Shown: positions 10,531 through 18,957 of the stretch, in pieces
Position numbering within the stretch: the stretch's first letter is position 1
Layout of the letters: each line of letters opens with the position of its first letter
Origin: Pseudomonas fluorescens
GTDB lineage: Bacteria > Pseudomonadota > Gammaproteobacteria > Pseudomonadales > Pseudomonadaceae
NCBI RefSeq assembly: GCF_902497775.2
Contig: NZ_OZ024668.1
Location: 5,440,326 to 5,504,325, forward strand
Length of the DNA: 64,000 nt
Direction of reading: 5' to 3'
Translations under genes and position numbers: made by a program
The notes under the pieces: generated by a model
What the model saw: the letters and a program-made list of their open reading frames with translations, nothing else
What the model was told of the DNA's origin: nothing
The model's database searches: none

Positions 10531-11523
10531 TCAGGCGCGAAAGTGACTCGGCGCAACCCCGCTCCAACGCATGAAGGCGTGGCGAAAACTGGCGGTTTCA
10601 CTGAAGCCGAGCAGTTCGGCGATGCGGTAAATGGGCAACTGGTCTTCAGCCAACAGCTGCTTGGCGCGTTCGAAGCGCAATTCATCGAGCAGCTGTTGAT
10701 AACTGCTGCCCAGTTCCTGCAAATGCCGGCGCAAGGTGCGCGACGAGCAGTTCATCTGCCGCGCCAGGCCTTCCAGGCCGGGGGCCGCATCGAGTTGGTC
10801 CAGTAGCAGTTGGCGGATTCGGCCGAGCCAGGCCTGGCGGCCGGTGAACTCCAGGTTAAGCCGCCGGCAGCGCTCGCTCATGGCCCGGTGGGTAATCTGG
10901 TCGGCCAGCGGCAGAGGATGGTCCAGCCATGAACGGGCGAAGGCGAAGGCATTGTCCGCAGCGTCGAAGCGCAACGGGCAGGCGAAACTTTCGCCATAAA
11001 GCGCATGGTAATCCGGAGTCGGGTGGGCGAAGCGTGCAGCCAGCAACGGCAGCGGTTGGCCGAGCAGGTCGTCGCAGATGACTTTCAGCGAGGTCAGGCA
11101 GAACTCGGCATTGAATGCCGCCAGTTGAGGTTCTTCGCGATAATCGCTGGCGCTGAACCATACCCGCTCGCCGTCGTCGACCAGGCGCAGCTGGAAAAGT
11201 GTTCCCAGTAGCGCCGGGTACTGCATCGCCAGGCGCAAAGCGTCACCTAAGGTGGCACTGGAGAGCAGGGCGTAACCCAGCATGCCGTAGCAGGAAACAT
11301 GCATGCGCCGGCCTAGCTCCAGGCCCACCTCGCGGCGCTGGGCCACGGCATTGGCACACACCAGCATCTCTTGGCGGGTGGTGATGCGTGAGTCGGCGCG
11401 GCCCAGGTCTGCCGGGCTGATACCGCTGCCCGCAAGCAGCACTTGATCGCCGGGGCCCTGGCCTTGAAAGGCTTGTAGAACCAGGGACACGGCGTTGAGG
11501 GTGGTGAGGTGTGAATGGAGCAT
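10531..11523 (-). CDS. AraC-family transcriptional regulator (OruR-type)
   Basis: 330 residues. The N-terminal two thirds match the arabinose-binding-like domain of the OruR/ArgR-type group (GISPADLGRADSRITTRQEML, MLGYALLSSATLGDALRLAM). The C-terminal 85 residues contain the two AraC helix-turn-helix motifs (LARQMNCSSRTLRRHLQELG and IYRIAELLGFSETASFRHAF) and end with the usual GVAPSHFR. It lies between the asparaginase gene (60 bp upstream) and the deacetylase gene (141 bp downstream), all on the minus strand, so it may regulate the deacetylase unit. The ribosome-binding site (GAAAGAAG) is weak. The effector is unknown. Confidence 0.88.
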   Translation of the reverse strand: MLHSHLTTLNAVSLVLQAFQGQGPGDQVLLAGSGISPADLGRADSRITTRQEMLVCANAVAQRREVGLELGRRMHVSCYGMLGYALLSSATLGDALRLAMQYPALLGTLFQLRLVDDGERVWFSASDYREEPQLAAFNAEFCLTSLKVICDDLLGQPLPLLAARFAHPTPDYHALYGESFACPLRFDAADNAFAFARSWLDHPLPLADQITHRAMSERCRRLNLEFTGRQAWLGRIRQLLLDQLDAAPGLEGLARQMNCSSRTLRRHLQELGSSYQQLLDELRFERAKQLLAEDQLPIYRIAELLGFSETASFRHAFMRWSGVAPSHFRA

Positions 11524-11583
11524 GCTCGGCTTCTTTCGGCAGGTTGGCCGAACAAGTCGAGCAATTTGTATGCCTTGAGCCGC

Positions 11584-12573
11584 TTACCGCAACTCCCCGC
11601 AAAGATCCTGCTCGACCAGGCGCCGTACTTCGGCAACTGGCAAGCCACTGCCCAGCAGCAACTGCAACTTGCCGAACAGCGCTTCACGGGTCATGCCGCC
11701 GCCCGACAGCACGCCGACCTGACGCAGCCGACTGCCAGCCTCGTAGACATCCAGCTCGACCCCGCCTTCATGGCACTGGGTGATGGCGACCACAACGATG
11801 TCACGTGCCTGAGCTTCGGCCAGGGCGGCGAGAAAGTCGGGGTTGTCGGACGGGCCGGTGCCACTGCCAAAGCATTCGAGAATCAAGCCCTGTACACCGC
11901 TGGCAAGCGCAGCCTGCAACAGGGGTGCGCCAAACCCCGGTACCAGCGGCAGCACTGCGATGTTGGCAAGCTGTTTCGGCTGGCGATAGTCGAGCGCCGC
12001 AGGCACGGGCTGTGTTGCGCCAGCGCCTGAAAAGCGCTTGAGGGTAACGAACGGGTGCCGGCCAAAGCTGCGTACCTTGGCGGTACGGTGCGGGGCCAGC
12101 AGTTCACCGTGAAAGTACAGTTGCACACCCGGCGTGACGCCTGCGGCCAGGGCTTGTAGTGCTTCGGTGAGGTTTTCCCAGGCATCGCTGTCGGCCACGC
12201 CGGCCGGCAGCATGGAGCCGGTGAACAGCACCGGGGCCTGCAAGCCAAGCAACTGGAAGCTCATGGCCGCGGCGCTGTAGGCCAGGGTGTCGGTGCCGTG
12301 CAAGACCAGTACGGCATCGCCGCCTGCGTCGACCGCCTCGATGATCGCCGCACGCAAGCGCTGCCAGTACTGCGGGGTCATGTTGGCGCTATCGATCAGC
12401 GGCAGCAGTTCACGGAACTGCCAGGAGGGAATGTCGGCCTGGCCGGCGAGTTGTTCGCGCATCCGTTGCTCGAAGCCCGAGGCCGGGGCCAGGCCGTTGG
12501 CGCTGGCTTGCATGCCGATGGTGCCGCCGGTGTACAGCACCATGATGTTGCGGGCCGGTTGCGCAGTTGCCAT
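11584..12573 (-). CDS. L-asparaginase (type I, cytoplasmic)
   Basis: 329 residues from MATAQPARNIMVLYTGGTIG, with GGAG eight bases before the ATG. Both asparaginase active-site signatures are present: LYTGGTIGM (first catalytic Thr) and VLHGTDTLAYSA (second Thr and Asp). There is no signal peptide, so the enzyme is cytoplasmic and probably of the low-affinity AnsA type. It hydrolyses asparagine to aspartate and ammonia. Aspartase and an amino acid:sodium symporter lie just upstream on the same strand, which together would feed asparagine and aspartate into fumarate. An 11-bp perfect hairpin lies directly before the ribosome-binding site. Confidence 0.9.
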   Translation of the reverse strand: MATAQPARNIMVLYTGGTIGMQASANGLAPASGFEQRMREQLAGQADIPSWQFRELLPLIDSANMTPQYWQRLRAAIIEAVDAGGDAVLVLHGTDTLAYSAAAMSFQLLGLQAPVLFTGSMLPAGVADSDAWENLTEALQALAAGVTPGVQLYFHGELLAPHRTAKVRSFGRHPFVTLKRFSGAGATQPVPAALDYRQPKQLANIAVLPLVPGFGAPLLQAALASGVQGLILECFGSGTGPSDNPDFLAALAEAQARDIVVVAITQCHEGGVELDVYEAGSRLRQVGVLSGGGMTREALFGKLQLLLGSGLPVAEVRRLVEQDLCGELR

Positions 12574-12585
12574 ACGCCTGTCTCC

Positions 12586-12612
12586 GTGGTCGGCTTGGGA
12601 TAAGCCGACCAC
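12586..12612 (-). promoter_or_regulatory. perfect hairpin abutting the asparaginase ribosome-binding site
   Basis: The arms GTGGTCGGCTT (12586-12596) and AAGCCGACCAC (12602-12612) pair perfectly over 11 bp with a 5-nt loop. On the minus strand the right edge of the hairpin touches GGAG of the asparaginase ribosome-binding site. No T tract follows, so it is not a typical terminator. It could end or process the symporter transcript, be a protein operator, or affect translation. Confidence 0.5.
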
Positions 12613-12636
12613 AGTACGCCATCAGTCGGCTGGCTG

Positions 12637-14046
12637 TCAGCGCTTGGCGTCTTCGACCTTGGCTGGCCAGGCTTTGGTGTCGAGGTCCAGGTCGGCGAAC
12701 TTGGCCGAATCGAACACCGGCGTTTTTATCCCGGCGGCGCGCTGGTCGTCGTAGTCGCGCAGTACGCGCATGGCCACCTTGAACAGCAGGGCCAGGGCGA
12801 TCAGGTTGACGAAGGCCAGGCACGTCATGGTGATGTCGGCGAACGCGAACACCGTGCCCAGGTTTTGCACCGCGCCCCAGAAGATCAGCAGCAACACCAG
12901 TGCGCGGTAACCGATCAGGGCCTTGCGGTTGTCGCCGACCAGAAAGCGCAGGTTGCTCTCGCCCAGGTAATAGTTGTAGAGGATCGAGGTGAACACGAAC
13001 AGCGCCAGGGCAACGCTGATGAAGATTCGCCCCCAGTCACCGACCACCGCTGCCAGCGAGTTCTGGGTCAGGGCGATGCCGTCACCTTCGAAGCCCGGGG
13101 TATAGAAGCCCGAAAGCAGGATCAGCAAGGCGGTGCAGGTGCAGATGATGAAGGTGTCGAGGAACACCGAAAACGCCTGGACCACGCCCTGGGCAATCGG
13201 ATGGTCGACTTCGGCTACGGCGGCGACGTTGGGCGCGCTGCCAAGACCGGCTTCGTTGGCGAACACGCCGCGTTTGACGCCCATGATGATGGCGCTGCCG
13301 ACCAGGCCACCGAAGGCCTGGTCCAGGCCGAACGCGCTCTTGACGATGGTCATCAGCATGTCCGGTACCTGGTCGAACTGCAGCACGATCACGTACAGGG
13401 TCACGGCGATGTAGGCCAGGGTCTTGACCGGCACCAGCAGGTCGGCGACAGCGGCGATGCGCTTGATGCCGCCGATGAACACCAGGCCCAGCAGCACGGC
13501 CAGGGCGATGCCGGTGTAGGTGGTGTCGAACTGGAAGGCGTTGTTCAGCGAGTGAGTCACGGCGTGGGCTTGCAGGCCGTTGAAGGCGAAGCCGAAGGTC
13601 ACCAGCAGCAGGAAGGCCATGACCATGCCCAGCCAGCGTTTGCCCAGGCCGTGTTCGATGTAGTACGACGGGCCGCCGCGGTACTGGCCTTCGCTGTCGC
13701 AACGCTTGTACAGCTGGCCAAGGGTGCATTCGATGAAGCTGCTGGACATGCCGACCAGCGCGGTCACCCACATCCAGAACACCGCACCGGGGCCGCCGAG
13801 GGTCACGGCGATGCCGACCCCGGCAATGTTGCCGGCACCGACGCGCCCGGCCAGGCTGAGCATCAGCGCCTGGAACGAGCTGAGCTGTTCGCTGCTGCTG
13901 CGCAGGCTGTCGCGAAACACCGCGAACATGTGGGTGAAGTAACGCAACTGAACGAAACGCGAGCGGATCGTGAAGTAACTGCCCAGACCGACAATGAGCA
14001 CGATCAGTACCTTGCCCGAGAGGAAGTCGTTGATGACTTCAAGCAT
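12637..14046 (-). CDS. sodium:alanine/amino acid symporter, AGCS family
   Basis: 469 residues from MLEVINDFLSGKVLI, with GAGGAA before the ATG. There are many hydrophobic helices. AGCS signatures are visible: GAGNIAGVGIAVTLGGPGAVFWMW, VTALVGMSSSFIECTLGQLYK, GGPSYYIEHGLG and GVKRGVFANEAGLGSAPNVAA. The family imports alanine, glycine or related small amino acids with sodium. The genes around it (aspartase upstream, asparaginase downstream, same strand) suggest that the substrate may be part of Asp/Asn/Ala use, but substrate specificity cannot be read here. The inner-membrane location is clear. Confidence 0.92.
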   Translation of the reverse strand: MLEVINDFLSGKVLIVLIVGLGSYFTIRSRFVQLRYFTHMFAVFRDSLRSSSEQLSSFQALMLSLAGRVGAGNIAGVGIAVTLGGPGAVFWMWVTALVGMSSSFIECTLGQLYKRCDSEGQYRGGPSYYIEHGLGKRWLGMVMAFLLLVTFGFAFNGLQAHAVTHSLNNAFQFDTTYTGIALAVLLGLVFIGGIKRIAAVADLLVPVKTLAYIAVTLYVIVLQFDQVPDMLMTIVKSAFGLDQAFGGLVGSAIIMGVKRGVFANEAGLGSAPNVAAVAEVDHPIAQGVVQAFSVFLDTFIICTCTALLILLSGFYTPGFEGDGIALTQNSLAAVVGDWGRIFISVALALFVFTSILYNYYLGESNLRFLVGDNRKALIGYRALVLLLIFWGAVQNLGTVFAFADITMTCLAFVNLIALALLFKVAMRVLRDYDDQRAAGIKTPVFDSAKFADLDLDTKAWPAKVEDAKR

Positions 14047-14180
14047 GGAGTGTTCCTCGCTTTTGATGACTTTTACTGCGTGTAGCGCCAGGGGGCTGGC
14101 ACGCAAGAGGGCGGGCACTATACCGATGCGAGCGCCGCGCGTCTGCCTTGGCGTGGCGGATATGCCATCTGAAGGGGCAT

Positions 14181-14213
14181 AAAAAAAGGGCCCGGGGAAT
14201 GATCCCTGGGCCC
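14181..14213 (-). terminator. Rho-independent terminator after aspA
   Basis: On the minus strand the stem GGGCCCAGGG pairs with CCCCGGGCCC over a short AT-rich loop and is followed by seven T residues (seen as AAAAAAA at 14181-14187). It lies 56 bp past the aspA stop, which separates aspA from the symporter gene. Confidence 0.9.
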
Positions 14214-14268
14214 TCAAAAGGTGAGAGGTGTCTAGTCCCTCGACCTGGTGAGCGTGTTACAGCATCGG

Positions 14269-15693
14269 TTACGCCTTGAGCGGCACCAGACGCGGAGCAA
14301 TCATGTTTTCCGGACGCAGGATGTCGTTGAGCATCTCTTCGTCCAGCAGGCCTTCCTCACGGACCAGTTCCAGCACACCACGGCCGCTTTCCAGGGCGAT
14401 GGCAGCGATACGGGTGGCGTTTTCGTAGCCGATGTACGGGTTCAGGGCGGTGACCAGGCCGATCGAGTGCTCGACCAGTTCACGGCAGCGCTGTTCGTTG
14501 GCGGTGATGCCGACGATGCAGTGCTCGCGCAGCATGTCCATGGCGCGTTGCAACAGGCGGATCGAGTCGAAGATCTTGTAGGCAATCAGCGGCTCCATGA
14601 CGTTCAACTGCAGCTGGCCACCTTCGGCCGCGACAGTCAGGGCCAGGTCGTTGCCCATGATGGCGAAGGCCACCTGGTTGACCGCTTCCGGGATTACCGG
14701 GTTGACCTTGCCTGGCATGATCGAGCTGCCTGGCTGACGCGCTGGCAGGTTGATTTCGTTGATGCCGGTACGTGGGCCGCTGGACAGCAGACGCAGGTCG
14801 TTGCAGATCTTCGACAGCTTGACCGCAGTGCGCTTGAGCATGCCCGAGAACAGGACGAAGGCGCCCATGTCCGAGGTGGCTTCGATCAGGTCGGCTGCCG
14901 GTACCAGCGGCTGGCCGCTGATGGTGGCCAGACGCTGAACGGCGAGGGCCTGGTAGCCCGGGTCGGCGTTGATGCCAGTACCGATGGCGGTACCGCCCAG
15001 GTTGATTTCGGTCAGCAGCTCTGGCGCCAGCGAACGCAGACGGTTGAGGTCTTCGGTCATGGTGGTGGCGAAGGCGCGGAATTCCTGGCCCAGGGTCATC
15101 GGCACGGCGTCCTGCAGCTGGGTACGGCCCATCTTCAGTACGTGGTCGAATTCCTGACCTTTGGCGGCGAAGGCCTGGATCAGGCTGTCAAGGCTGGCCA
15201 GCAGGGCGTCGTGACCCAGCAGCAGACCCAGACGGATCGCGGTCGGGTAGGCGTCGTTGGTCGACTGCGCCATGTTCACGTCGTTGTTCGGGTGCAGGTA
15301 CTTGTACTCGCCTTTCTGGTGGCCCATGGCCTCCAGCGCGATGTTGGCGATCACTTCGTTGGCGTTCATGTTGGTAGAAGTACCAGCACCGCCTTGAATC
15401 ATGTCGACCACGAACTGCTCGTGGTAGTCGCCGCGGATCAGACGGGCGCAAGCCTCGCTGATGGCAGCGTGCTTGGCATCGCTCAGGTGACCCAGCTCGC
15501 GGTTCGCGTCAGCAGCAGCCTGTTTGACCATGGCCAGGGCCACAACCAGTTTAGGGTAGTGCGACAGCGGAACGCCGGAGAGGTGGAAGTTGTTGGCAGC
15601 ACGCAGAGTCTGGATACCGTAGTAGGCATCAGCAGGAACTTCGAGGGTGCCAAGCAGATCTTTTTCGACACGGAACGATGCAGCAGCGGACAT
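14269..15693 (-). CDS. aspA: aspartate ammonia-lyase (aspartase)
   Basis: 474 residues from MSAAASFRVEKDLLG (the frame opens 11 codons earlier, but GAG lies correctly before this ATG). The fumarase/aspartase superfamily signature GSSIMPGKVNP is exact, with the other conserved blocks GAGTSTNMNANEVIAN and HPNNDVNMAQSTND. The sequence is closer to aspartases than to fumarase C (for example DLLG-LEVPADAYYGIQT at the start). It deaminates aspartate to fumarate and ammonia. The neighbouring asparaginase and amino acid symporter fit this role. A divergent LysR gene 177 bp away may control it. Confidence 0.9.
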   Translation of the reverse strand: MSAAASFRVEKDLLGTLEVPADAYYGIQTLRAANNFHLSGVPLSHYPKLVVALAMVKQAAADANRELGHLSDAKHAAISEACARLIRGDYHEQFVVDMIQGGAGTSTNMNANEVIANIALEAMGHQKGEYKYLHPNNDVNMAQSTNDAYPTAIRLGLLLGHDALLASLDSLIQAFAAKGQEFDHVLKMGRTQLQDAVPMTLGQEFRAFATTMTEDLNRLRSLAPELLTEINLGGTAIGTGINADPGYQALAVQRLATISGQPLVPAADLIEATSDMGAFVLFSGMLKRTAVKLSKICNDLRLLSSGPRTGINEINLPARQPGSSIMPGKVNPVIPEAVNQVAFAIMGNDLALTVAAEGGQLQLNVMEPLIAYKIFDSIRLLQRAMDMLREHCIVGITANEQRCRELVEHSIGLVTALNPYIGYENATRIAAIALESGRGVLELVREEGLLDEEMLNDILRPENMIAPRLVPLKA

Positions 15694-15870
15694 GATGGAT
15701 ATCATCTCGATTTTGACCCGGCACATGCCGGAATGGCGCCAATCCTAGGCCCGCGCCGATTTTGCGGCCAATGCTGTTGCACGCTAACCTATGCACAAAC
15801 GGCATACGGGTTGATGTGACGCCAACTGCCGATCGAGCGTGTTCAATTTTGGTGCATGCCTGGAGAGCCC

Positions 15871-16779
15871 ATGAACCTTGAGAGCAAATGGCTGGAAGAT
15901 TTCAGTGCCCTGGCCGCGACCCGCAGCTTTTCCCAGGCCGCCGAGCGCCGCTTCGTCACCCAGCCGGCCTTCAGCCGGCGTATTCGCAGCCTGGAAGCAG
16001 CATTGGGGCTGACCCTGGTCAACCGCTCGCGTACGCCGATCGAACTGACGGCGGCGGGGCAATTGTTCCTGGTGACGGCGCGGACGGTGGTTGACCAGTT
16101 GGGCGAAGTGTTGCGCCATCTGCATCACCTGGAAGGCGGGCAGGGTGAGGTGATCCAGGTGTCGGCGGCGCACTCGCTGGCGCTGGGGTTCTTCCCGCGC
16201 TGGATCGCGCAGCTGCGCAACGACGGCCTGAACATCGCCACGCGCCTGGTGGCGACCAACGTCGGCGACGCCGTGCATGCGCTGCGCGAAGGCGGCTGCG
16301 ACCTGATGCTGGCCTTCTACGACCCCGATGCGGCTTTGCAGATGGATGCGGAAATCTTCCCCTCGCTGCACCTTGGCCACACCGAGATGCTCCCGGTGTG
16401 CGCCGCCGATGCCGACGGCAAGCCGCTGTTCGACCTGGAAGGCGAGGGCAGTGTGCCGTTGCTGGCCTACAGTGCCGGGGCGTTCCTCGGCCGTTCGGTC
16501 AATCTGCTGCTGCGCCAGCGCAACCTGCGCTTTACCACTGTCTATGAAACGGCGATGGCCGACAGCCTCAAGAGTATGGCCCTCGAAGGACTGGGCATCG
16601 CCTGGGTACCGCGGCTGTCGGCGCGGGCCGAGCTTGAGCGCGGCGAGCTGGTGATTTGCGGTGGTAGCCAATGGCACGTACCGCTGGAAATCCGCCTGTA
16701 TCGCTGCGCCCTGGTGCGCAAGGCCAACGTGCGCCTGCTGTGGCGCAAGCTGGAGGGTGGTTCGCCTGCCGGGGCTTGA
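15871..16779 (+). CDS. LysR-family transcriptional regulator
   Basis: 302 residues from MNLESKWLEDFSALA, with GGAG upstream; an earlier in-frame ATG has no ribosome-binding site. The N-terminal helix-turn-helix (RSFSQAAERRFVTQPAFSRRIRSLEAALG) and the LysR substrate domain (VQVSAAHSLALGFFPRWI, MALEGLGIAWVPRLSARAEL) are clear. It is divergent from aspA, so aspartate or asparagine metabolism is the likely target. The ligand is unknown. A terminator-like hairpin 124 bp after its stop precedes purE. Confidence 0.88.
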   Translation: MNLESKWLEDFSALAATRSFSQAAERRFVTQPAFSRRIRSLEAALGLTLVNRSRTPIELTAAGQLFLVTARTVVDQLGEVLRHLHHLEGGQGEVIQVSAAHSLALGFFPRWIAQLRNDGLNIATRLVATNVGDAVHALREGGCDLMLAFYDPDAALQMDAEIFPSLHLGHTEMLPVCAADADGKPLFDLEGEGSVPLLAYSAGAFLGRSVNLLLRQRNLRFTTVYETAMADSLKSMALEGLGIAWVPRLSARAELERGELVICGGSQWHVPLEIRLYRCALVRKANVRLLWRKLEGGSPAGA

Positions 16780-16856
16780 CTCGAAAGTCAGCCAAAGCCC
16801 CGAAAAATAAGGCCGACAGTTGGTCGTCGGAGTGCATTAAACGCACCGCTTTGCGA

Positions 16857-16862
16857 TATACT
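16857..16862 (+). promoter_or_regulatory. candidate -10 element upstream of purE
   Basis: TATACT at 16857-16862 is a good sigma-70 -10 hexamer, 119 bp before the purE start. No convincing -35 was found at the right spacing. If it is used, the transcript begins before the leader hairpin at 16903-16943. Confidence 0.35.
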
Positions 16863-16902
16863 GCGCGGCCTTCGGTCGGTTTCACCCGGCCCTAATTCGT
16901 AT

Positions 16903-16943
16903 AACAAGCCACGCCGGTCGTCCCGCGTGGCTTGTTGTTTTTT
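16903..16943 (+). terminator. terminator-like hairpin in the purE leader (possible attenuator)
   Basis: A perfect 12-bp stem, AACAAGCCACGC with GCGTGGCTTGTT, around a 10-nt loop is followed by G and six T residues. It ends 37 bp before the purE ATG. It may terminate transcription from the LysR gene. It may also attenuate purE if the -10 at 16857 is used. No known purine riboswitch pattern was recognised. Confidence 0.75.
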
Positions 16944-16980
16944 GACGCGCCTGCGGGCGCCCAAGAGAAGAGGCTCGACG

Positions 16981-17472
16981 ATGAGTGCACTGGTTGGCGT
17001 GATCATGGGCTCCAAGTCCGATTGGTCCACCCTTAGCCACACCGCCGATATGCTGGAAAAACTCGGCATTCCCTACGAGGTCAAAGTGGTCTCTGCCCAC
17101 CGTACCCCGGACCTGCTGTTCCAGTATGCCGAAGAGGCCGAAGGCCGTGGCATCGAGGTGATCATCGCCGGAGCCGGTGGTGCTGCCCACCTGCCAGGCA
17201 TGTGCGCCGCCAAGACTCACCTGCCGGTGCTGGGCGTGCCGGTGCAGTCGTCGATGCTCTCGGGTGTCGATTCGCTGCTGTCGATCGTGCAGATGCCAGC
17301 TGGCATTCCGGTTGCCACCCTGGCCATCGGCAAGGCCGGTGCGATCAACGCCGCGCTGCTCTCGGCGAGCATCCTCGGCGCCAAGCACCCGCAGTTCCAC
17401 ACTGTGCTCAAACAGTTCCGCGCTGAGCAGACAGACAACGTTCTGGACCATCCAGATCCGCGCCAGGCTTGA
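16981..17472 (+). CDS. purE: N5-carboxyaminoimidazole ribonucleotide mutase
   Basis: 163 residues, the standard class I PurE length, from [15 protein letters not shown] with AGAGG upstream. The nucleotide-binding and active-site motifs GSKSDW and VVSAHRTPD are intact, as are [11 protein letters not shown] and [11 protein letters not shown]. The enzyme converts N5-CAIR to CAIR in de novo purine synthesis. It lies 10 bp upstream of purK, the enzyme that makes its substrate. A terminator-like hairpin in its leader suggests possible control by attenuation. Confidence 0.96.
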   Translation: MSALVGVIMGSKSDWSTLSHTADMLEKLGIPYEVKVVSAHRTPDLLFQYAEEAEGRGIEVIIAGAGGAAHLPGMCAAKTHLPVLGVPVQSSMLSGVDSLLSIVQMPAGIPVATLAIGKAGAINAALLSASILGAKHPQFHTVLKQFRAEQTDNVLDHPDPRQA

Positions 17473-17482
17473 GGTCAAAAGC

Positions 17483-18565
17483 ATGAAAATCGGTGTAATC
17501 GGTGGCGGCCAGCTGGGCCGCATGTTGGCCCTGGCAGGTACGCCGCTGGGCATGAACTTCGCTTTCCTCGATCCGGCTCCGGACGCCTGCGCGGCGCCCC
17601 TGGGCGAGCACCTGCGCGCCGATTACGGTGACCAGGACCACCTGCGGCAGTTGGCCGACGAAGTTGACCTGGTGACCTTCGAGTTCGAAAGCGTCCCGGC
17701 TGAAACCGTGGCCTTCCTCTCGCAATTCGTGCCGGTCTACCCGAGTGCCGAATCCCTGCGCATCGCCCGCGACCGTTGGTTCGAAAAGAGCATGTTCAAG
17801 GACCTGGGCATTCCCACCCCGGCCTTCGCCGATATCCAGTCGCAAGCCGACCTGGATGCTGCCGTCGCCAGCATTGGCCTGCCTGCCGTGCTCAAGACCC
17901 GTACCCTGGGTTATGACGGCAAAGGTCAGAAAGTGCTGCGAACTGCCGAGGATGTTGTGGGTACCTTCGCCGAACTGGGCAGTGTTCCGTGCCTGCTCGA
18001 AGGCTTCGTGCCGTTCACTGGCGAAGTGTCGCTGATCGCCGTGCGCGCCCGTGATGGCGAAACCCGTTTCTACCCGTTGGTGCACAACACCCACGAGAAC
18101 GGCATCCTGCGCCTGTCGGTGGCCAGCGAAGACCACTTGCTCCAGAGCCTGGCCGAAGACTACGCCGGCCGCGTGCTCAAGCAGCTCGACTATGTCGGCG
18201 TGCTGGCTTTCGAGTTCTTTGAAGTCGATGGCGGCCTCAAGGCCAACGAGATCGCCCCGCGGGTGCATAACTCCGGGCACTGGACCATTGAAGGCGCCGA
18301 GTGCAGCCAGTTTGAGAACCACCTGCGCGCCGTCGCCGGCCTGCCGCTGGGCTCGACCGCCAAGGTCGGTGAAAGCGCCATGCTCAACTTCATCGGTGAA
18401 GTGCCGGCAGTCGACCAGGTGATCGCCATCGACGAATGCCACCTGCACCACTACGGCAAGGCCTTCAAGGTCGGCCGCAAGGTTGGCCACGCCACCCTGC
18501 GCTGCGACGACCTGACGACCCTGGAGCAGAAAATCCAGCAAGTCGAAGCCCTGATCAAGGGCTGA
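17483..18565 (+). CDS. purK: N5-carboxyaminoimidazole ribonucleotide synthase
   Basis: 360 residues from MKIGVIGGGQLGRMLALAG, the typical PurK start. ATP-grasp features follow: LKTRTLGYDGKGQKVL (ATP loop), LLEGFVPFTGEVSLIAVR, and the metal-binding ANEIAPRVHNSGHWT. The enzyme uses ATP and bicarbonate to turn AIR into N5-CAIR. It forms an operon with purE. A hairpin 39 bp downstream probably ends the message. Confidence 0.96.
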   Translation: MKIGVIGGGQLGRMLALAGTPLGMNFAFLDPAPDACAAPLGEHLRADYGDQDHLRQLADEVDLVTFEFESVPAETVAFLSQFVPVYPSAESLRIARDRWFEKSMFKDLGIPTPAFADIQSQADLDAAVASIGLPAVLKTRTLGYDGKGQKVLRTAEDVVGTFAELGSVPCLLEGFVPFTGEVSLIAVRARDGETRFYPLVHNTHENGILRLSVASEDHLLQSLAEDYAGRVLKQLDYVGVLAFEFFEVDGGLKANEIAPRVHNSGHWTIEGAECSQFENHLRAVAGLPLGSTAKVGESAMLNFIGEVPAVDQVIAIDECHLHHYGKAFKVGRKVGHATLRCDDLTTLEQKIQQVEALIKG

Positions 18566-18603
18566 AGGGAACCTTCCCGCCCCGCTGTCCCTCTGATGGC
18601 AGG

Positions 18604-18632
18604 ATGCCAAAGCGCTGACTAGGCTTTGGCAT
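18604..18632 (+). terminator. hairpin after purK
   Basis: A perfect 10-bp stem, ATGCCAAAGC with GCTTTGGCAT, closes a 9-nt loop. Only a short T-containing tail follows, so termination is likely but not strongly supported. Confidence 0.5.
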
Positions 18633-18658
18633 GCGCCATTTAACTCAGAGGGATTGCC

Positions 18659-18907
18659 ATGGGTATCATCGGAACCATCTTCATCGGCCTGATCGTCGGT
18701 CTGTTGGCACGCTTTCTAAAGCCGGGCGACGACAGCATGGGCTGGATCATGACCATTCTACTGGGTATTGCCGGTTCGCTTGCCGCGACCTACGGCGGCC
18801 AGGCGTTGGGCATCTATCATGCTGGAGAAGGTGCAGGTTTCCTCGGCGCGCTGGTGGGCGCGATTATCCTGCTGGTGGTCTACGGTCTGGTCGTCAAAAA
18901 GAGCTGA
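18659..18907 (+). CDS. GlsB/YeaQ/YmgE-family stress-associated membrane protein
   Basis: 82 residues and very hydrophobic, with three membrane segments: IIGTIFIGLIVGLLARFL, WIMTILLGIAGSLAATYGG and GFLGALVGAIILLVVYGLVV. The glycine-rich pattern GLIVGLLARFLKPG is the mark of the transglycosylase-associated protein (GlsB/YeaQ/YmgE) family. AGAGGGA lies before the ATG. Such proteins are often induced by general stress; their function is unknown. It stands alone between purK and a periplasmic DUF3299 protein. Confidence 0.88.
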   Translation: MGIIGTIFIGLIVGLLARFLKPGDDSMGWIMTILLGIAGSLAATYGGQALGIYHAGEGAGFLGALVGAIILLVVYGLVVKKS

Positions 18908-18957
18908 TGGCAGGCTAGAATGCTCGGCACCGAACTCCTTCGTTGCCGAGCTTTTTC

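Noticed and set aside
16863..16902. ZTP or purine riboswitch in the purE leader
   Set aside because: The leader before the terminator hairpin is too short and lacks the conserved motifs of those riboswitches. Only an undefined attenuator remains possible.
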